64,000 nt of DNA from Chondrosia reniformis (GCA_947172415.1 OX359200.1:5396501-5460500); one strand, 5' to 3'. Shown: positions 24,586 to 37,261, counted from the stretch's first letter. A program made the numbers and translations. Notes: generated from the sequence alone by a model not told the origin.

Positions 24586-25440
24586 TTCCTCCTTTCTCAT
24601 CCAGCCCCTTTAAGGAAGAGACCTTTTGTCATCTGACACCATTAACATCACCGTGGAGGACCACAGAATCCAAGGCCCAGCCCTTGTGCATGGGCTCTTG
24701 TCACTATCTCAAACACAAGAAAACAGGAAGTGAAAAATGGCTGTAAGATTAAAATCACAAAGAGTAAAACCCTTCAGAAATAAACCTTAATTTCCTCATA
24801 TATGAAGTCATCTCTTTCATGAACTATACAAATCTCAGGAGCCAAATTAAAGTTTTCTTACTTGTCTCATAGCTGTGAAGAAGCCTTGTGGATTGAAGAA
24901 CCCTGTCATCCAAAAGACTTTGGGTTCTGAATTGAGTGTACATGTCTCTTTAAGTTCTGTGTATCAGAAACTGATAGTTGCAGAGTCCCAGGGCACCTTA
25001 CCCCAAGAGGGAGTCACATGGACATTATAAATGGCATCCAAAGTGACCTTAAAATTTGAGTGTTTACAAACATGTTGTGTGTAATAGAGAAACGATCTTA
25101 TTAATGTTATGCAATGCAAATTAATCAAACAAAATCTGTCATATGACTGTACCAAATTTGATAATTATTAATTTAATTACAAAAAAAATGTTTAAAAAGT
25201 ATAATAATATTATATAACTTATTAGGATTTCTATAAATACATATTATACTCAGTCTGAAGGGTATACAGTCGTACCTCACTCATGATGGTGCCGTCAATT
25301 GCAGGTTGGACATCTTGAAGAGCAGCTCTTACAATTGAGATATGTGATCTATCTCTGGGTGAAGAAAGATGATCATTGGAGTTAGGGCTCCCATCTTCTT
25401 TAATCTCTCCTTCACCTGTGAATGAAGAGTGACATATTAG
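24584..25440 (-). pseudogene. Axonemal dynein heavy chain fragment, three consecutive exons (decayed)
   Basis: Read on the minus strand in gene order: an exon with VQPAIDGTIMSE (about 25437-25255); an exon with [16 protein letters not shown] and remains of the GFFNPQGF segment (about 25050-24860); and the start of the terminal exon with KGWALDSVVLHGDVNGV (about 24745-24584). Stops and deletions interrupt each. It is a second copy of the locus that also left pieces at 18730-19160 and 34845-35480. Confidence 0.8.
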
Positions 25441-25499
25441 GTAAAGACTTCTTCTACTCAAGTGTATCAGATACAGGGACTGACATGCGCATAACATAA

Positions 25500-26556
25500 T
25501 ACAGACACAAAATGTAATTATGTACAGTATATGGACAGAGAACAGGAAGTACAGTGTATATACGTAAGATTACTTATAACAGTATATATATGTTGTACTG
25601 TAGGATTGTACTGTAGAATTACAAGTATTGTATTGTATAGGATATTAGAAATATACGTAATTATTTCTGGCAGAAGCTTATACTTCTCACTATCTTATTG
25701 TAGTATTTATCCAATAGCTCTTACTTTTTGGTTACTGTAAGCACATAATATGTACATATATCATGTGATAGAGGCCATGTGATGCAATACTATCATTGCA
25801 GCAGAGGAGCTGGATATTATACAAACAGTGCAAGTTACAATATATCTACAGTATGTTTGGGTGCACCAGTATTATCATAGCTGAAGTAGGAATGGTGCGC
25901 CCAAACATAGAAGTGATGTGTATGGTTAAGTCACTTAAATTTCAGTATGCCTTATCACATGGTCACTGTCTTGTTTCGCTACTTTTTCCAGATGTGTTTG
26001 TCATTTGCTGCATGGGCCATCCCTACTTCTAATTTCATTTTTTAAAATGTTTTTATTTTGCTTGTTTTCCCCCTTTTTTCTTAATATTATTTGTTAAAAT
26101 TTATTTTGTAAGTGTTCTCATGTCGATAAATTTGCAAAGAGAGAGAGAGCAGATAACCCAGAAATCTTAATTACAAAATGGCGTCCGAAAAGGTCCCACT
26201 CTTAACACCTTCAGAAATAACATGCTCCGTGTAGAACGCGTTCAAAGCTAGTGTAGCCTATTCCCTAGTTCAGGTTCGATTTGGTACGATTTGTATCAAA
26301 GGAATAGGGTATTTCCTTCGACACGAGCGGTAGCTCGAGAAAAGAAAGAAGAAGAAGAAGAAGAATATAAAACCGAGATAGTGAGGAATTTTTCAAGATG
26401 GCGGCTTTTGGTTTTTTCGTTCGCTGCTGGTCTTCCGCTTATTTAATGGTTATCTCTGAACTTTGGGTAAGTTATATTTTTGTTTAGAATTCAATTACAA
26501 TTCGAACGCTCCTTCACGACGAGTGCTACATTCGATTTTACCGTACACGTTTACAC
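25500..26556. other. Non-coding stretch
   Basis: No gene recognised. About 26020-26060 shares CATCCCTACTTCTAA with about 16350. From 26165 to 26470 the sequence is less AT-rich, with ATGGCGTCCGAAAAGG, an AAGAAGAAGAAGAAG run and GGAATTTTTCAAGATGGCG. A similar purine run and GGAATTTTTCAAG lie at about 48250-48310, so this may be a repeat. Confidence 0.4.
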
Positions 26557-27103
26557 TATTAAATTTTCCAATACTTATAGGTATATTGATGACCTTTTAT
26601 GTATTAACAACAAGGATTTTGAACTGTCAATTAGTGATATTTACCCCAAAGAACTTATTCTTAAAAAGACAAATACCAGCCCTAAAAAATCCCCCTTTTT
26701 AGACTTAGATATAACCATTACTAACAATCAATTTATCACTAAAGTATATGATAAGCGAGAGGACTTTAACTTTGATATAGTAAATTTCCCCCATTTAGAT
26801 AGTAATATTCCTAATACCCAAGCCTATGGTGTCTTTATTTCACAACTAATTAGGTATTCTAGAATATGTAGTGACTTCTCCAGTTTTCAGGCTAAATGTT
26901 TGCAGTTATGCAGTAGGCTTATTAAGCAGGGTTACAAATACTTTAAGCTAAAATCAACCTTTAAAACCTTCCTATCCCGGCAGCCTCTAGTTAGAATCAA
27001 GTATAAGCAAAATGTAGCTAGTATGCTTAAGGACTGTCTTGTGTTACCCCATATTGTGTTACCCCACCTCCAAAGAAATGTTACTACTAGAAGACCTAGC
27101 TAA
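26557..27103 (+). pseudogene. Retroelement reverse-transcriptase fragment 2 (3' half, open)
   Basis: Open from YRYIDDLLCINN through LDLDITITNNQFITKVYD, KREDFNFDIVNFPHLDSN, NTQAYGVFISQLIRYSRIC and a basic C-terminal part. The YIDD box marks the catalytic palm. Everything N-terminal to it is missing; the join near 26557 is abrupt, and the upstream 77 bases of the open frame look unrelated. It is the better-preserved counterpart of 20166-20360. Without the fingers region it cannot be a complete polymerase. Confidence 0.8.
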
Positions 27104-27319
27104 GGGTAGACTTACGTAATATGTCCTACTTGTGTCTATAGTTATGCTGAGTCTGTTTTACCTGTACAAGCAAGATTACTAATAGATTTATAATTAATTC
27201 ATAAAAGTTAATTGGACCTACATTCCATTCATAAAATTAAATTTCATCATGTGTCTTAGTTAACACCTTATTTAACTTTTGGCGCCAAAATAGTGTATAG
27301 ATTTTAGCATAGTGAGCCA

Positions 27320-27515
27320 AGGATTCACAGAAGATCAAGATAAAGAAAAAGACACAGACTCCCAGGATCACTGATGAAGGGTGGAATTCCCAGAAACGGC
27401 TGTCTGACCCAGTGGAGAAGAAGATGAAAGAAGGGAAAAGAAGGAAGAAAAGACTACTGTATCTTCATCTAAAGCTCTCTTTAGGTTTAGTTCCCCTATA
27501 GGCTCTTTTTACAGA
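27320..27515 (+). repeat. Dispersed repeat with hammerhead-like core, copy 3, downstream of RT
   Basis: CTGATGA is at 27371-27377 and GAAAC at 27393-27397, with a GGG...CCC hairpin between. GTC at 27402-27404 is followed by TGACCC, which pairs with GGATCA at 27365-27370 in five of six positions. It starts about 220 bp after the RT fragment ends. Confidence 0.6.
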
Positions 27516-29066
27516 ATAGGCATATAGCATGTAGGAAAATGGTATCTTAGATTTTTCACGTGACACCATACATTACATAGGGCGGCCATTTTTTCTGGCC
27601 ATCCCTACTATAGAGTACTACCGTACTCTATGATATTATGAAGTACAATAAGGTATATATGAGGATGACATTGTCCCTATTTATTATTATTTCATTATTT
27701 TATATTAATTTTATTTATTTGACACTTAAGGATTAATAAAACTAAAAATTGTCCTCACGATAGATCGATCACTTGTAATTGGTGTTCTAAATAAGGCGCA
27801 AGCGAGCCGAGATTACATTGTCTCTTTGGATGGCAAGAGAGATCCTCTGGACCAGAAACTCATGGGCTCTGTTACACTGTACAACATACCAAATTTAAAA
27901 AGAAATAAATTCTTTTCTGCTTGTCATTGAGCATTAAAAGCTGTTGTCTTCATTACTTAAAGGTTAATATACAATCTCTGGTCTTGGCTTCAGTCCTCAG
28001 ATGATATACGTACATGTATAAAATGATCTATTTATAATGCCTAGGCTTCAAAACCAGTCTCATATCCATAATCAGTGTGTTGGAAACACCAAGTCCCCAA
28101 TGAGATTATATATATAGCTTCCATAGATGTGTGCATGTATACCAATACTAAGAGACTGATCAGCTGGAAGAGTACCATTCAGTGCAAAGTATAAAACTTT
28201 ACCGAAAATGGTTGGTGAACCTTGTTTCCTATAATTCAAAACAGGAAAACCTGTGACTGTTGCAATTTATATATTATTATATTTAGACTTTTAAGTGCAT
28301 TGTGTGTGTGCTTCACACTAGGGCAACTTGCCCCGTATTGCACTGTACAAGACAAAAACCGTAAAAAAAAGAAAGAAAAAAAAGAATTCACATTTCTGTT
28401 TCACATATAATACACATATAGTTACTACCCATTACAATGTGTGAAATATTGTTATTTGTGTGTGTAATAATTTAATTGATGTATGTATGTAATAGATGCA
28501 TGTCTATTTATTATATGGGTATATATAATATACTGTTTATATAACAGTTGCATGACCTTCTGCTTATATATATATATAAATCCAGTATGCATATATATGT
28601 GCACTGATTATTTTCTATATATATACTTGCACTAGTCTATATACCTAAAGCCATGTAACTATATATAAGACACGGTAGCTGCAGAAATATTATATATCAA
28701 TATCAACAGTTAAGACAAAATTATGGTCTCTCACTACAGTATATGCAGTAAAAAGGTACATGTATATAATTATGGGGCACCCCATATATACACTCAGTGA
28801 CAGCGAATGTTTTGAATTCTTTCAATATCCCATGGCCAATTGCAATAACTGCAGCAAAATTCTTTTCTGGCCTCCTTGTTCTAGATCTTCTCCTTTTTCC
28901 ATTATAATTTTGAACTTTTTAAAACTTCACACTTGTAATTGCATGCTGACACTATATAGAGCAATCAAAGAGTATTCAGTATCAATAAACAATCCTACAA
29001 GTGCTTATTTCACAGGCTGAATTGGATGTATATATACCTGCAGCTGATTGTCACATATTGCTTATT
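27516..29066. repeat. Segmental-duplication filler without genes
   Basis: 28020-28620 duplicates 20500-20900, the sequence between RT fragment 1 and the WAP gene, and 28680-28990 duplicates 23400-23700. An AATAAGGCGCAAGCGAGC repeat at about 27795 recurs at 32205. The signal-peptide exon of the WAP gene is not present here. Confidence 0.6.
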
Positions 29067-29195
29067 ACCTTAAGTAGCTCTGTCTTTTCTCTGTGGATAG
29101 TGTAGAAGAGCTACTTCGCCAGTTAACATTTCTGGCCACTTCAGCTGCCATTCCTGGTCAACACTTGGTGTACAAGTTGTTTGCTCTGCAGCTAT
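29067..29195 (-). pseudogene. Decayed HRM exon of adhesion GPCR, copy 2
   Basis: Minus-strand match to the HRM exon at 43860-43982, with a deletion in the RKGRAIS part. Embedded in the duplicated block described for 23866-23990. Confidence 0.6.
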
Positions 29196-29499
29196 ATATA
29201 AGGTTTGTATGAATAAAGCTTGTCAAAGTAGCATGATAATAATGCAGAAGTGATGTATGTTTTCTTCATTACTAACATAGGTTCAGCATTCCTAAGATGA
29301 TATTATACATATAAATGATCTATATATCTCGGTTATATCATGTAACACCTATATATAATAGGCCTCCAGTGATGTGCATGTATGCCAACACTATATAAGA
29401 GAGTGATTAATTATATTGGAGTGACATGCAGTACGTGTGTTAAAAAGTCCAAGTTCCCAAATATATACGTAGCTTACAGTGATGTGCATGTGAGCCAAT

Positions 29500-29700
29500 G
29501 TTTCACAAATGATCAAGATCAAGAAAAAGAAAAAGATTTCCAGGGTCACTGATGAAGGTTGCAATTCCCAGAAACAGCTGTCTGGCCCAGTGGAGCAAAA
29601 GAAGAAAGAGAATAAAAGAAGAAAGAAATGAAAGAAAAGAAAAGACTCTCGTATCTTCATCCAAAGTTCTCTCCAGGTTTAGTTCTCTATAGGCTATTTT
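29500..29700 (+). repeat. Dispersed repeat with hammerhead-like core, copy 4 (well-preserved helix I)
   Basis: GGGTCA (29543-29548), CTGATGA (29549-29555), GAAAC (29571-29575), ACAGCTGTC and TGGCCC (29583-29588). All six helix I positions pair, counting one wobble. A purine-rich run and TTCTCTATAGGC close the repeat. Confidence 0.65.
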
Positions 29701-30261
29701 ACAAAGTAGTATAGCATGTAGAAAAATGGTTTTTGATTTTTCACATACTTACGTACCCACTGCAACTGGTTGTCATGCCAACCATTGAGGTTGGCTGAGT
29801 ACCATGTAGTGCAACTTTACCGAAAGAGGTTGGTAAACCTAGCTGGTTTCCCATTATTCAGAGTAGGATGAAGTACCCATACATAGTGCATGCATAATAT
29901 TATGGGCATATTGTATATATATAATGCAATCCATGATCTGCTATATATGTACTATGTATATACGTCACAGAATCAAACTTCATGCAGGTTTCATATAACA
30001 TAAAACCTATATATATATATTTGAAACTCTTTGAACTGCCAGGTTTCAAATGGTATAATATGTAAGCACGACATTGTATTAACTTGGAACTTAAAACCCC
30101 TGAAATTAATCTCTTATAATTAGCGCATAACAAAGTGGCAAAATAATTTGAGTGTGGGGGCGGCAGCCCCAGCCTCTAGTTAATTAGATATACATGGATT
30201 TTTATGTCATTCCTCCTTTGAAATGTAAATTTTAAATAAAATTTTGCTTGACATTAAATAG

Positions 30262-30297
30262 GGTCCTGTCCACCTGTGAGACCTGAACCAGTTGTTG
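30262..30297 (+). pseudogene. Truncated WAP exon start
   Basis: GTCCTGTCCACCTGTGAGAC matches the start of WAP exon 21312-21458, then homology stops. A sister remnant lies at 38330-38365. Both follow the same duplicated intron (GTGGGGGCGGCAGCCCC word at about 30157 and 38231). Confidence 0.6.
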
Positions 30298-30540
30298 TAG
30301 ATATAAGTAAATGTTTTTTTTAAATAAACAACTAATAAGTTTATACAATCACACAATATAGTGCTTGTACATACTCTATTACACAAGATGTCCACACTCT
30401 ATTACAAACAGTAGAGAACTGATCTATAATTAAAGCCTACGGTTTCTTCAATTTTTGATATATATAAGATGCTTAATTACTATGTAGTATACGAGTAACT
30501 AATTCAATCTTTAAAGTTAATTACATGCTCTATCAAGGTT

Positions 30541-32080
30541 TCTGGATGTGTCACAAGCCGGATGGATCCTTAGCCATTGGTATACCATTGTCCTTTTTGG
30601 GCTCATCTTTCTTAGGATCATTTTTCTCATCTTTAAACACTCCATTTCTCCGCAAAACCAGAAGAGGTAGCAGCCACTGTATCTGGTCCTTCATTCCTTG
30701 TTTCTTAGTCTAAAGATAGGGCTTCCAATACTCCCTTTTTGATGCTCTCATCATCATTATCATCATTCTTCTTTGGAAGCATAAGAGCCATATCCTGTAT
30801 ATGTCTTAGATAGGAAATCATTTAAGTACAGTACATCATGTACATACAAGCATAGTGTGGCCACAAAATAAAATGGCTGCAGGAATGAGAAGTAGTACAT
30901 ATTACCTGTAGGACATTGCCAACAATAAAGAGTACAGCAAACACTTGGTCCTGCTTGCCCTGGAGCTATGAACCACAGTCCAACGACCCAAGTGAAACAG
31001 AGAATTGACAGCAAAATGAGGCTAGTCCATATCAGTCGTCTAGGGCAACATATATTAATCTAATATACTTGCATAGTTGCCAATATATATTATACAATTA
31101 TTAAATTATGGTACAAACTTTCCAATAACTTTCTTGCTTGAAGCTTTGGAACTGGATGTTTTCTACACTGATTTTTGGTTAGTGAAGCCATACTGAGAAA
31201 AGGAATCACTGCATTCATCTATATATATATAGATATAGACTATATACAGTAATTTATAATTACAGTTTACCATGTACGTATATATACTGTGGAGATGTCT
31301 CATTGAAGTTTTAGTTTTACATAAGATTATATATCTTATGTATACGCATTGATGTATTCATATATAGAATGGAGATTTTGAATCAAAAGACATTCTTTCT
31401 AAGTAGACATCGTGTCTTAAGGCAACAGACACAGCTACGGCTGGAATAGGAATACCTATTGGAATATATATACTATTGTTTTTATATAATATGTTAGCAT
31501 ATTGATTAAATAGGGTGGTAATTATAAAATGTTATTGTATACCTTACCCCATCCAAGGACTGTGTATATTAAAAACCACTTCCTCTTATAAGCTCCAACC
31601 ACTCGAACAAGAAGGTTGTAGATGAGAAATCCTCCACAGAGTGACCAACTGAACACTGATAGGAAGAAGTAGTGCGTCAGAGCAGTCACTACTTTACAGG
31701 GAATCTACGTAAATGAAACAACTTTTCTGATATATACAAATCATTGTTTGAGATAACAGATTATTCTTACTGGGAGAGAGGTAGCAGTATCAATCCCAAC
31801 CAAGAACATAACAATGCCGAAAGTCAATGCAATACATATGTTCAAGTGTACATAATTATAAACATTTGCGATCAGTTCTTTCCTAAAAATAAATAAATAT
31901 ATAAATACGTAAATTTTGGATACATATTTCTGATGCATATAAATATTAGAAGTATGTACGTATACTAATAATCATGCATACAAGCATATATTCATATATA
32001 CCTTAAGCCTGACATGAATTAACCTCACCTCAAACACAAGAAGAAAAAATTGAGAATATCAAACATACAAGAGATATACC
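30541..32080 (-). pseudogene. Partial adhesion-GPCR 7TM copy, frameshifted
   Basis: A duplicate of the 3' half of the GPCR at 38613-41427. Recognisable parts are the acidic tail (about 30541-30780), TM6-TM7 (30907-31040), end of TM5 (31128-31215), TM4-loop (31388-31462), TM3-TM4 (31552-31708), TM2 (31771-31882) and the end of TM1 (about 32027-32075). An extra C in the TM6-TM7 exon (CAGGACCAAG against CAGGACAAG) shifts the frame. The TM5 start and the TM7-end exon are missing, and the tail is shortened, so it is a pseudogene. TM2 and TM3-TM4 exons remain nearly identical to the intact gene, indicating a recent duplication. Confidence 0.85.
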
Positions 32081-32684
32081 ATATGCATATGTTGTTGGAT
32101 CGGGAGATAGCCCTGAGACTGCATTATTATCATCCTTAAATGGCAAAGGATTAATAAAACAAAATTTATTCAAAAACTTGTCCTCACGATCAGTTGGTGT
32201 TCTAAATAAGGCGCAAGCGAGCAAGAAGGGTGAGAGTGAAAACCACTATACATTCATACATTTATATACAAGAGAGTGTGCAACTGTGTATCCTTAATCA
32301 TTAAGCTTTTTCTAAAATGATGTATTTACGCATCACATGTAGGCCTAGGAATAATATTAATATTGTCTTTACAAAGGAATATAAATATATTATTATAGAA
32401 AATGACTAAGTGACTCATGTGTCCCAGCTTGTGCTTGTATATTGTATAATGTCACTTAATTAACAATAATTATTAATTAGTATTTATTATTCAAGTTACG
32501 ACTAAATGTAAGTCAATAAAGTGGCAAAGTAATTTGAAAGTGGAGGTGGCAGTCCCTCATATGTAATATAATTTTTAACTATTAGCTATTTGGATTTCTA
32601 TTCACTCAAGAAGTACGTATATATGTGCTAAGTGCATATTATGCCTTAATTAATATTTTGTTTGACAAATTATTATATATAAAG

Positions 32685-33125
32685 GATCTTGTCCACAAGT
32701 GAAACCAGGAGAAGGTGGTACATGTGTTGAGGAGTGCAGCAGTGATTATGAGTGTGCAGGTGGTAAAAAGTGCTGCTCTAATGGATGTGGACATCAGTGT
32801 ACTCCTGCAGGTAGACATGTGTAAATTAACATATATTATAATCTATTTTATATATGTATATATATATATATGAAACCTCTTAAAACCTAATACTCATTAT
32901 ATTATATTACATACCTTAACACTGTATTGTCACTCTGTTTTAGAGTGTCCTATAGAAGGACAGGTTTACAGCACCTGTGCTAGTTCTTGCATTTTTACTT
33001 GTGAGAACCATGAGAATCGAGCTTGTAATAAAATGTGTACAATCAACTGTGATTGTCAAAAAGGCCAAGTGATTGACACCGATGCAGGAAAGTGTGTTCC
33101 TCCTAAGGAATGTCCTGAAAAGTGA
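32685..33125 (+). CDS. Partial WAP-TIL copy, two intact exons
   Basis: Exon 32685-32810 encodes one WAP domain with all eight cysteines (GGTCVEECSSDYECAGGKKC). Exon 32944-33125 encodes a TIL domain with all ten cysteines ending in KCVPPKECPEK and a stop. Lengths and phases equal the last two exons of 20995-22909. No signal-peptide exon or further good WAP exon is found just upstream, so it may be a gene remnant or an alternative 3' end reached by long-range splicing. Amino-acid changes (GDC to NCDCQKG region) have not broken the frame. Confidence 0.65.
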
Positions 33126-34115
33126 AGTTTATAATTGCAACATTAGCTATAGGTGAAGCTTTCTTGCATAATAAGAAAGCCATATATAACAACTACATTT
33201 ACGTATGTTAGCTATAAGGTTCATTGCTATGTTCCTTATATTAGAAACTATAGATATTGAGCTTTCAGTAGTAGTGCAAAACATTTAAATTAATAATTAT
33301 TTCAGAACATTCCGGTCTGTAGACCTTCTTCAGCTGAAATGACGGTAATGAGTTACACTTCAAACATAAACAACGACGTAATATGATGGTAACAATGATG
33401 ACATAATGGTTCCAAAATTATATATTAATATATATACAGTGCAAGTTACAATATACGTATATACTAAAGTAATATAATCTAATTTAATATATATATATAT
33501 ATATAAAAAATATATTTATGATGAAATATTTTATACGTATAATGATAAAAAGGTGGGTTATTGATGGGGTTGTGGAACTACAAAAGGGTGCCAAACATTG
33601 CTAAATATGCGACTTGTATGACTTTGCACTGGCTATTATGCCTAACTATAAGACACGGTAGCTGCAGTAATATAGCAATATCAACAGTACTATATAGTAA
33701 AAACAATGGTCTCTCACTTGATTATATATATATATGTGGTAGTACGTACATATAAAGCACTCCATGCTCATGATCATGGTCAGTGACAGCGAATTCAAAT
33801 GTTTTGAATTTCTTGAATACCCCATGGCCAATTGCAATAGCTGCAGTAAAATTCTTTTCTGGCCTCCTTGTTCTAGATCTTCTCTTGTTTCCATTATAAT
33901 TTTGAACACTTTACAATTTCACACATGTAAATGCACGTTGACACTATATATATATATATCTATCAAAGAGTAGATGTGTGTGGTTCTATGCCGAGAGTCC
34001 TGCATAAGGACTGTAGAGGTCCTCATATAGACATATTCAGTATCAATATTATACAAGTGCTTATTCACAAGTTGAATTGGATATACGTATACCTGATTGT
34101 CACATATTGCTTATT

Positions 34116-34835
34116 ACCTACAGCTTATATTTCTGGCCACTTCAACTGCCATTCCTGGTCAACATTTGGCTTTCGAGTTGTTTGATCTGTTCATTTATAT
34201 ATCCTATGTACATGTACAGACAATGTGATTGAACACTGAAATTGCAGCATCAGTGTTCAAAAAGGTCTTTCCTTAGACTGATTCAATGTTCAGTATAAGG
34301 TTAACCTCTAATTTGTAATTTTAGCCATTTTAAAAAAGAACAGCTAAATTAAAATATATATTAGAGATGTATTAGAGGGTCTGATAAAGTTGATGAATAT
34401 TCAGCAGTTTCCTATTTTTCATTATACAGTGAAGAGCCATGTACACTTTGGCTGTCAACTTATATATCTGCTAATGAGGAATCAATTTTAGCTTGTAAAC
34501 ATATTAATTAGTGGGTGATTACTCATACTTACCACTGTTTGCAATACTAATAAGTCATTTAACAAACATAAAACAGTTTTCTATGGCACTCCCATCTTAA
34601 TCAATTACATACATGTTTTGTATCTTATTTTCTGTTGCTTCCAACCACAGAATGTTGACTGACGAGTTGCTATTCTCCTTGCATGTACACTGAGACAGGT
34701 CCAGTGACTCCCACAATTCATCATCTCCATGTACACACTTCTGATATGTCACTCTTATAGAGGAGATCACTGAGTTCGGAGCACCTCACAGTGTGGGTCT
34801 CACCAGGCGGGGTGGAAGGAAGATGAGAGTATATC
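34116..34835 (-). pseudogene. GPCR exon remnants: HRM (partial) and Cys-module exon
   Basis: 34116-34190 keeps only the outer end of the HRM exon. 34630-34835 corresponds to most of exon 45500-45726 but carries small differences and runs directly into dynein intron sequence at about 34837. The interval 34190-34630 duplicates 23995-24430 nearly base for base. Confidence 0.65.
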
Positions 34836-34844
34836 ATAAAAAGT

Positions 34845-35480
34845 AAAACCCTTCAGAAATAAACCTTAATTTCCTCATATATGAAGTCATCTCTTTCATG
34901 AACTATAAAATCTCAGGAGCCAAATTAAAGTTTTCTTACTTGTCTCATAGCTGTGAAGAAGCCTTGTGGATTGAAGAACCCTGTCATCCAAAAGACTTTG
35001 GGTCTTCCTTGGAATAAATTGATGAGTGTCTCTTTCCAGATGTTCTGTGTATCAGAAGCTGATAGTTGTAGAGTCCCAGGGCACCTTACCCCAGGAGGGA
35101 GGCACATGGACATCATAATTGGCTTCCAAAGTGACACTCAAATTCTACACAAAATTTGAGTGTTTACAAACATGCTGTTTAAAACAGAGAAACAATCTTA
35201 TGTTATGCAATGCAAATTAACCAAACAAAATCTGTCATATTACAGTACTAGTACGTATATACCAATTTTGATATTATAAATTTAATTACAACAAAAATAC
35301 GTATATTATACTCAGTCTGAAGCACTTCACTCATTTATGATCAATGGTAGGTTGGAGATCTTAAAGAGCAGCTCTCTCAATTGATACGACATGCTGCATG
35401 CAATCTATCTCCTGGCAAATAAAAATGTTCATTGGAGTTAGGTCTCCCATCTTCTGTAATCTCTCCTTCACCTGCATGTG
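34845..35480 (-). pseudogene. Axonemal dynein heavy chain fragment, two exons (decayed)
   Basis: Minus strand: an exon with VQPxID-type sequence, now broken (about 35475-35335), then an exon with [16 protein letters not shown] and, in another frame, [20 protein letters not shown] (about 35130-34945). GFFNPQGF is a dynein heavy-chain C-terminal signature. Frame changes between the pieces show it is dead. Confidence 0.85.
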
Positions 35481-37261
35481 GAATGAAAAGTGACAGGCAT
35501 CTTAGGTAAAGAATTCTCCTATAATTATTATATACTCATGCATGGTTATATACTATTGTAAAGTTGCATATTTCAATATATATAGTAAACAATGACTGCT
35601 TAATTGAACGGGACTTGCATGGTCACATAATTATAAAATGTAAGTAATTGTTAAAAATTTTTAACAAATTTATATGCGAACTATAAAATCTTTACAATCA
35701 GACTTTTGTAAGAACTGAGTTATCTGTTGATCAGAACTGATTATTGAGAAAATGTTAACCCATGCATGCTACTTGTTGTTTCTATACATACATATATATA
35801 TAATCTAATAGCTGCATGTATTTTACAATAAGGTACATATATACATATGTGACAGATGTGTGAAGCTAAAACTTGGTCTTAGCATTCACATACATCTCTA
35901 AAGCACGCCCAATGTTTTTTTGGAAATTTTGATTTCACTTATATTTGCCCTATATCTCTCACCATGCACCAAGTTCATATATGTAGGCTAGCATTTAGTT
36001 TGTATATATTTATAACTCTATCAGACAAACAGATATCTAAATATGAATTGAAGCTACAACTTGGTGTAAGCTTACATAATCACAGACATCTATTAGGCAT
36101 GTCATGTGGAGTGTAAGATGTATTATATTTATATTATTATTATTATTATTATCTAAATATTAATTTTTGCAGAGAATGGCAGTCAATGTGTTTGTGGAAA
36201 TGTAATAGCAATTTATTTTATTTATATCCATTATCCATCAGTCATATCTGTCATGCATGACCGTCAATTATGTTCGAGCTTGGTAGGTACCATATACACC
36301 ATTTTCCTACATGATATAAGTCTATTCTGTCATAATTTAAAAATCCTATATATAGTGAAATAAACCTGGTGAGAAGCTTTTGATGAGGATAAAGGAGTCT
36401 TATATTCTCTTTCATCTTTGCTCCCACTAGGCCAGGCAGCTGTTTCTATAGGAATTCCATGGCCACCCTTCATCAGTGACCTTGGGAACTCTTTGTCTTT
36501 TTCTTGATCTTGTCCGAATCGTATATGTATTTCTTTTTATATGTATTATTTTAATTCTGAGTATATGGATATGGAACCAGTCTCGATCTGTTCACATATT
36601 GTTCCCTCATTCAGTTAAAGTTCTCAATCAATTATCATGTTCTCTATCCGATGCATACGTATATATAGAGGCATATTATGGATACAGCTCATGATGGTAT
36701 CGATACTAGTCAGTACTAGCACTAGTTATAGTTTATCAAAAGTTTTAGGTAAACCAGATTTCCTATTAAAACTCAAAATTTTACTATATGTAAATAATAG
36801 AATATATAATATGTATATATAAGTCCTATAGAGCACTTCTATATACTATATACTTGCAGTTAGTGCATTCTGGTTACAGACTCTATACCACGTAATCAGA
36901 GACAAATCCTGTTATTTCTAACAAGTTTGGCATTGTTTCAAGGAATCACTGAGGGTCTTGTTGGTAAAGTACACCTAAACTATATATCTTTTCATGTCTT
37001 CTCTAGCTATTATAACTTGCATGCAGCATAAGCTGGATATTATATGACCTTGTATATCCATGATATATTCATTATTATATAGCTTTTGCTAATATAAGCC
37101 TTTATAGATTAATATGTGCTACATGATATTGATACCTATAGACTATGAGATTATATATTTACATATTATACATAAGTTTGATTTCTTACATTAACGGCAT
37201 GATTAGGGTCAACTATATATTTCTGCTTATTGACGTACAAATTTTAATTAACATATAATAG
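35481..37261. other. Non-coding stretch with a decayed hammerhead-like repeat
   Basis: No gene seen. 36350-36500 holds copy 5 of the dispersed repeat on the minus strand (CTGATGA complement at 36470-36476). Its helix II is enlarged and the triplet is GCC instead of GTC, so it is presumably inactive. A (TTA)n run is at about 36130-36155. Confidence 0.5.

Noticed and set aside
19258-27103. Endogenous virus
   Set aside because: Only a reverse transcriptase with YIDD and no capsid, protease or envelope sequence; motifs point to a non-viral retroelement.
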